The translations under genes and the position numbers were made by a program. Below the pieces are notes generated by a model. It was not told the origin of the DNA. It ran no database searches and saw only the letters and a list, made by a program, of their open reading frames with translations. This document shows positions 60,695-64,000 of a stretch of 64,000 bases of DNA, piece by piece (position 1 is the stretch's first letter; each line of letters starts with the position of its first letter). This DNA comes from Bacillota bacterium (GTDB lineage Bacteria > Bacillota > DTU030 > DUMP01), in assembly GCA_030154105.1 (NCBI GenBank), contig JASKKP010000001.1, forward strand, positions 145,967 through 209,966, read 5' to 3'.

Positions 60695-61559
60695 GGAGAA
60701 ACTGGCCCACGGCCAGTTTGTGGTGACGGTGGAACTCGACCCGCCGCGCGGGGCCGACCCGGCCCCCGTCCTGGCGCAGGCCCGGGAGCTCGCCGGGCAT
60801 GTGGATGCCGTGAACATTGCCGACTGTCCCATGGCGCGCCTCAAGATGAGCCCTATTGCCGTGGCGGCATTGGTGCAGCGGGAGCTGGGGCTTGAGACCA
60901 TCTTCCACCTCACCTGCCGCGACCGCAACCTCCTGGGCCTCCAAGCAGAACTCCTGGGCGCCTGGGCCTTGGGAGTGCGCAACATCCTGGCTTTAACCGG
61001 CGATGAGCCGGCCCGGGGCGACCACCCCCAGGCGACCGGCGTCTATGATGTGGACTCGACCGGCCTGGTGCGCATCGCCTCCGCCCTCAATGCCGGGCGG
61101 AGCCTGGCGGGGCGGGAGCTTCCGGGCACGGGCTTTCTCATCGGCGTAGTGGCCAACCCCGGGGCGAAGGACCGCGCACGCGAGCTTAAGCGCCTGGAGG
61201 AGAAGCTGGCTGCCGGCGCGCACTTTATCCAAACCCAGCCGGTCTTTGACCTGGGCCTGGCCGAGGCGTTTGCCCGGGCTGTCGAACCGTGGCGCGTTCC
61301 CGTGCTTTTCGGGCTCCTCCCGCTTACCGGCCCGAACATGGCCCGGAAGCTTGCCGAACACGTCCCCGGGATCGCCATTCCGGCAGGGGTGCTTGAGCGC
61401 CTGGCGAGGGGGCCTGCCTCCGGCCCCGCCCTCGCGCGCGAGCTCTTTGCCGAACTCGCTCCCTTAGGCGCCGGCATCCACTTCTTTCCCATGGGCCACC
61501 CCGAACGCGTTCTCGCCTGCCTGGCCGGGCAGGGCGAAGTCGCTGAGGGAGGTTTTTGA
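60681..61559 (+). CDS. metF: Methylenetetrahydrofolate reductase
   Basis: MetF reduces methylene-THF to methyl-THF, the donor for MetH and the end of the Wood-Ljungdahl methyl branch. The 292-residue FAD protein has FVVTVELDPPRG, NIADCPMARLKMSPIAVAAL, FHLTCRDRNLLGLQAELLG, ILALTGDEPARGDHPQATGV and a C-terminal HFIQTQPVFDL. Short length with no regulatory domain is typical of bacteria. ATG follows AAGGAGGAAGCTAAGG inside the metH end. No metV-type partner is adjacent. It ends 28 bases from the convergent DUF362 gene. Confidence 0.94.
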   Translation: MATLKEKLAHGQFVVTVELDPPRGADPAPVLAQARELAGHVDAVNIADCPMARLKMSPIAVAALVQRELGLETIFHLTCRDRNLLGLQAELLGAWALGVRNILALTGDEPARGDHPQATGVYDVDSTGLVRIASALNAGRSLAGRELPGTGFLIGVVANPGAKDRARELKRLEEKLAAGAHFIQTQPVFDLGLAEAFARAVEPWRVPVLFGLLPLTGPNMARKLAEHVPGIAIPAGVLERLARGPASGPALARELFAELAPLGAGIHFFPMGHPERVLACLAGQGEVAEGGF

Positions 61560-61587
61560 AGCGTACAGGCGCGCCGCACTTTTCTTT

Positions 61588-62691
61588 TCAATTACCCTTC
61601 CGGATGCGCGTCAGGGATTCCAAGAACAAAGCCATCTCGCGGGTGCGGGGCGGGCATCCGGGGAGATTATGCGTAAGGCCCACCGTGCAGGAACCTACCC
61701 CCACGCCGGAACCGACTTCGCCTTTAAAACCCTGGCCGATTTTGATCTTTTCCGGCAGGGCGGCGAGGGAACCGTTCTCCTTGAGCCGGGCGAGGGCGTG
61801 GAGGAGGTTGCCGTAGCAGATAGAGCAGGCCGCGCGTTCTTCCACCCAGCGGCCGAGCTCAAGGGCCAGCGGCGAGACCGGCGGCAAGGCCGGGGTGCGT
61901 TCGCCCGCCTGGAGTTCGATGATCTCTGCCCGGGTCAAGTCGGCGCTGCCGACGCCGAGTTCCTCGGCCAGGCGGATGTAGGCGATGGACCGCGGTTCGT
62001 AACCCAAAAGCTCGGCCGCATAGGCATCGGCCAACACCGGGTCGTAGGCGACAAAAATCCGGTTCATCGGAACGGGGTTGCCCCCTTCTTCGAACGTCAG
62101 GTCGCCGCAAAGGGCGTCCACCACTACAAGGCTTGAGCGTACGACCGTGTTCAAAAGCGCGATCGGCCGGTGTAATCCTAAACGGTGAAAGCGGCGCTTC
62201 TCGTCATCGGGCAGACAGCCCTTCAGGTTTTTAAGGGCGCAGGTGAGCTGAGTCTGGCAGTGGGCCTTGAGCACCGGGACATTGATGAGGTAGTCGAAAC
62301 CGAGAGCCCTGCCGGCGACGCAGAGGTCGAGCCCCTGCACCTTAATCGTTTGAGTTCTGTCGTGCTTGAGGTCGATGAGCTTTACCCCATAGCGGGAGGC
62401 CAACTCCTCGTACCCGCACACGCTGAAAGCCCGCTTCGTGCTGTGCCCGATGGCGCTGCTTTCCAAGATGGTGATGTCCCGGCATCCGGCCTCTTGGAGG
62501 TAAACGATTATTGCCTCAACGAGTTCCGGCGTGGTTGTGGCCCCCGACGAAGACGGCTTTTCTACCACGAGGTTGGGCTTAATGCCGATCCGGGCGTTGG
62601 GGGAGAGCGAATCTTTCACCTTTAGCCTATCGAGGGCCGGGCGTACCATCTCCTGCGGTTTGGTGCCGTAGACGACGATGAGTTTATTCAT
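61588..62691 (-). CDS. DUF362 domain-containing protein
   Basis: This 367-residue protein of the DUF362 family reads ARIGIKPNLVVEKPSSSGAT, TILESSAIGHSTKRAFSVCG, a FDYLINVPVLKAHCQTQLTC segment, ALKNLKGCLPD and a VVDALCGDLTFEEGG turn. Several members carry a C-terminal ferredoxin domain; this one does not, though it has conserved cysteines (ACSICYGNL, GSCTVGLTHNLPGCPP). DUF362 proteins are common in anaerobes and uncharacterised. ATG 62691 follows CGGAGGGAAGGAA. It is convergent with metF and lies downstream of etfA, separated by a terminator. Confidence 0.83.
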   Translation of the reverse strand: MNKLIVVYGTKPQEMVRPALDRLKVKDSLSPNARIGIKPNLVVEKPSSSGATTTPELVEAIIVYLQEAGCRDITILESSAIGHSTKRAFSVCGYEELASRYGVKLIDLKHDRTQTIKVQGLDLCVAGRALGFDYLINVPVLKAHCQTQLTCALKNLKGCLPDDEKRRFHRLGLHRPIALLNTVVRSSLVVVDALCGDLTFEEGGNPVPMNRIFVAYDPVLADAYAAELLGYEPRSIAYIRLAEELGVGSADLTRAEIIELQAGERTPALPPVSPLALELGRWVEERAACSICYGNLLHALARLKENGSLAALPEKIKIGQGFKGEVGSGVGVGSCTVGLTHNLPGCPPRTREMALFLESLTRIRKGN

Positions 62692-62814
62692 TTCCTTCCC
62701 TCCGGGTTGCCGGCTGATGTAGCGGTTGCCATTAGATTCGCCACCAACCGGCTTGATACCTTTACTTTTTATTCCCCGCCGGTCGCCGAAAGAAATTTGG
62801 GCAAAGAGCGGCAG

Positions 62815-62842
62815 AAAAAACCCCCGTGGGTTACGGGGGTTA
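62815..62842 (-). terminator. Intrinsic terminator of the etf operon
   Basis: On the minus strand AACCCCCGT pairs with ACGGGGGTT around a short loop, followed by a run of six T. It lies about 90 bases after the etfA stop and before the DUF362 gene. Confidence 0.8.
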
Positions 62843-62933
62843 ACATTGGAGGTAGTTCCAGGCAGTACCCGTTGACCGCTCCTGGCGCCTGCCGTGGAGT
62901 TTCCGGGGACCGGCAGCCGGCCCGCCCGATAGT

Positions 62934-63932
62934 TCATGCTCCCTTGGCCTTAAGTTCCTTGAAGCGGGCGGTGAGGGCGGGAACGATCTCTTTCACGTCG
63001 CCGACGATGCCGTAGGTGGCCAGGTCGAAGATGGGGGCATTAGGGTCCTTGTTGATGGCCACCACCACGTCGGCCTTTTGCATGCCTACGGTGTGCTGCA
63101 CCACGCCGGAGAGGCCGCAGGCGATGTAAAGGCGAGGGGCGACGGTTTTGCCGCTCTGGCCGATCTGGCGGTCGGGGCCGATCCATCCTTCGTCTACCGG
63201 CGGCCGCGTCGCGCCGACCACGCCGCCCAGTACTTGGGCCAGTTCTTCCAGCAGCTTAAAATTTTCCTTGGAGCCCATGCCGCGCCCGCCGGCTACGATC
63301 ACTGCCGCGTCCTCAAGGCGCACGGTGGGTTGGGGACGGGGAACGACCTCCAGCACCTTAAGGGGGATCTGATCTTCTACGAGGTTGACCGAAAGGCGCA
63401 CCAGTTTTCCCTGCCGCGCCCGGTCGAGCGGCGGCAGCGGGAAGACGCGCGGGCGAACGGTGGTCATCTGGGGCCGGTGCCGGGGGATGGTGATATGCAC
63501 CAGGACGTTGCCGCCGTAAGAGGGCTTGGTCTGTACCAGGAGGCCCTGAGGGTCCAGGGCAAGGTCCAGACAATCGGCGGTGAGGCCTGTGCCCAGGCGG
63601 GCGGCCAACCGTGGTGCCAGGTCGCGCCCGAGCGAGGTAGCTCCGAAAAGCACGATGTCCGGCTGCCGCTCCTTAAGCACGGGAAAGAGCACGTCCGCGT
63701 ACGGCTGGGTACGGTAAACCTTGAGCGTAGGGTGATCGGCCAGGAGGACTTCATCGGCGCCGGCGGCAAAGAGGTCGCCGGCCAATCCCTCAACACCGCT
63801 TCCGAGAAGCGCCGCAACTACGGGCCGGCTCCCGCCGGCCAGAGCGCGTGCTTTGCCCACAAGCTCCAAGGCCACGCGCTCTAGTTGCCCATCCCTTTGC
63901 TCGGCGAAAACCAGGATTTCTGCCTCGGCCAT
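62934..63932 (-). CDS. etfA: Electron transfer flavoprotein, alpha subunit
   Basis: EtfA is the FAD-binding subunit of an electron transfer flavoprotein. The 332-residue protein has an N-terminal nucleotide-binding-like domain (ILVFAEQRDGQLERVALEL). The FAD domain follows: VAGGRGMGSKENFKLLEELA, GATRPPVDEGWIGPDRQIGQ, GLSGVVQHTVGMQKADVVVA and FDLATYGIVGD. No extra ferredoxin domain is fused. Etf pairs in anaerobes may bifurcate electrons, but the partner dehydrogenase lies outside the window. ATG 63932 follows TAGGAGGTAAACAA. The upstream gene is the etfB end. Confidence 0.94.
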   Translation of the reverse strand: MAEAEILVFAEQRDGQLERVALELVGKARALAGGSRPVVAALLGSGVEGLAGDLFAAGADEVLLADHPTLKVYRTQPYADVLFPVLKERQPDIVLFGATSLGRDLAPRLAARLGTGLTADCLDLALDPQGLLVQTKPSYGGNVLVHITIPRHRPQMTTVRPRVFPLPPLDRARQGKLVRLSVNLVEDQIPLKVLEVVPRPQPTVRLEDAAVIVAGGRGMGSKENFKLLEELAQVLGGVVGATRPPVDEGWIGPDRQIGQSGKTVAPRLYIACGLSGVVQHTVGMQKADVVVAINKDPNAPIFDLATYGIVGDVKEIVPALTARFKELKAKGA

Positions 63933-63943
63933 TTGTTTACCTC

Positions 63944-64000
63944 CTAGAGGATTTTGGCCGCCTGCAGGCGCTCGGCCAGGGCGGCGGCGATCTCTTCCGG
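63944..64000 (-). CDS. etfB: Electron transfer flavoprotein, beta subunit (C-terminal end only)
   Basis: Only the last 18 codons are present; the gene runs off the right edge. The visible end EEIAAALAERLQAAKIL and stop, 11 bases before the etfA start, match the usual etfB-etfA order and the amphipathic C-terminal helix of EtfB. The assignment rests mainly on context. Confidence 0.65.
   Translation of the reverse strand, partial: PEEIAAALAERLQAAKIL

Overview
The window is about 64 kb of GC-rich, densely packed bacterial chromosome. It looks like an anaerobic, low-oxygen-adapted Firmicute of the Moorella / Thermoanaerobacterales kind. This rests on the gene set: an S-box, two T-boxes, a ykkC-type PRPP leader, IreB, YlmH, SdpR/SdpI, and a Bacillus-style purine operon. 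Acetogen-type one-carbon genes (fhs, folD, metF, corrinoid methyltransferases with a reductive activator), a TRAP transporter and Etf genes point the same way. The species is an inference. No rRNA, tRNA, CRISPR array, IS element or prophage was seen.

Layout. 1-6.9 kb holds the end of an archaeal-type ornithine cyclodeaminase, a BusR-like c-di-AMP-type regulator, ireB, murA, a TM1266-family protein (reverse strand), a metallo-beta-lactamase protein, a VanW protein and guaA. 7.1-16.0 kb is a PTS amino-sugar cluster: a PRD regulator carrying EIIB/EIIA domains, AgaS, EIIB, a UlaA-type EIIC, a second SIS protein, NagA, HPr, a PfkB sugar-phosphate kinase and a class II aldolase. Together these form a complete route from an N-acetylhexosamine (best guess GalNAc) to triose phosphates. 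16.0-28.6 kb is purEBCSQLFMNHD, preceded by PurR-box-like sites, a consensus promoter, a PRPP-type ykkC riboswitch and a terminator. 28.7-31.6 kb is a three-gene TRAP transporter, followed by fhs-folD and panB-panE to 36.2 kb.

36.3-46.5 kb is on the reverse strand. It holds a small DUF2933 membrane protein with a CsoR-like operator, then a seven-gene operon. That operon encodes a corrinoid protein, three URO-D-superfamily proteins (one lacking cysteine ligands), a RACE-type activator, and a cystathionine beta-synthase / gamma-lyase pair. Upstream are cysK and cysE behind a cysteine T-box. 46.5-57.2 kb is mixed: YbjN, two aldo/keto reductases with Fe-S domains, a MntA/HepT pair, a tryptophan T-box with trpP, ylmH, sdpRI with a palindromic operator, a broken ferredoxin-like gene, an ABC-type ATPase and paired half-size chromate transporters. 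57.4-61.6 kb is a SAM-riboswitch operon with a separate MetH reactivation domain, a short MetH and metF. The window ends in a DUF362 protein and etfA/etfB on the reverse strand.

The genes share a theme of one-carbon and sulfur flow. fhs, folD and metF make methyl-THF, MetH uses it, and the purine operon consumes formyl-THF. The reverse-strand methyltransferase operon may feed methyl groups in and pass the released thiol to transsulfuration. A family of GC-rich hairpin repeats is scattered through intergenic spaces, mostly just after stop codons and three times inside the purine operon.
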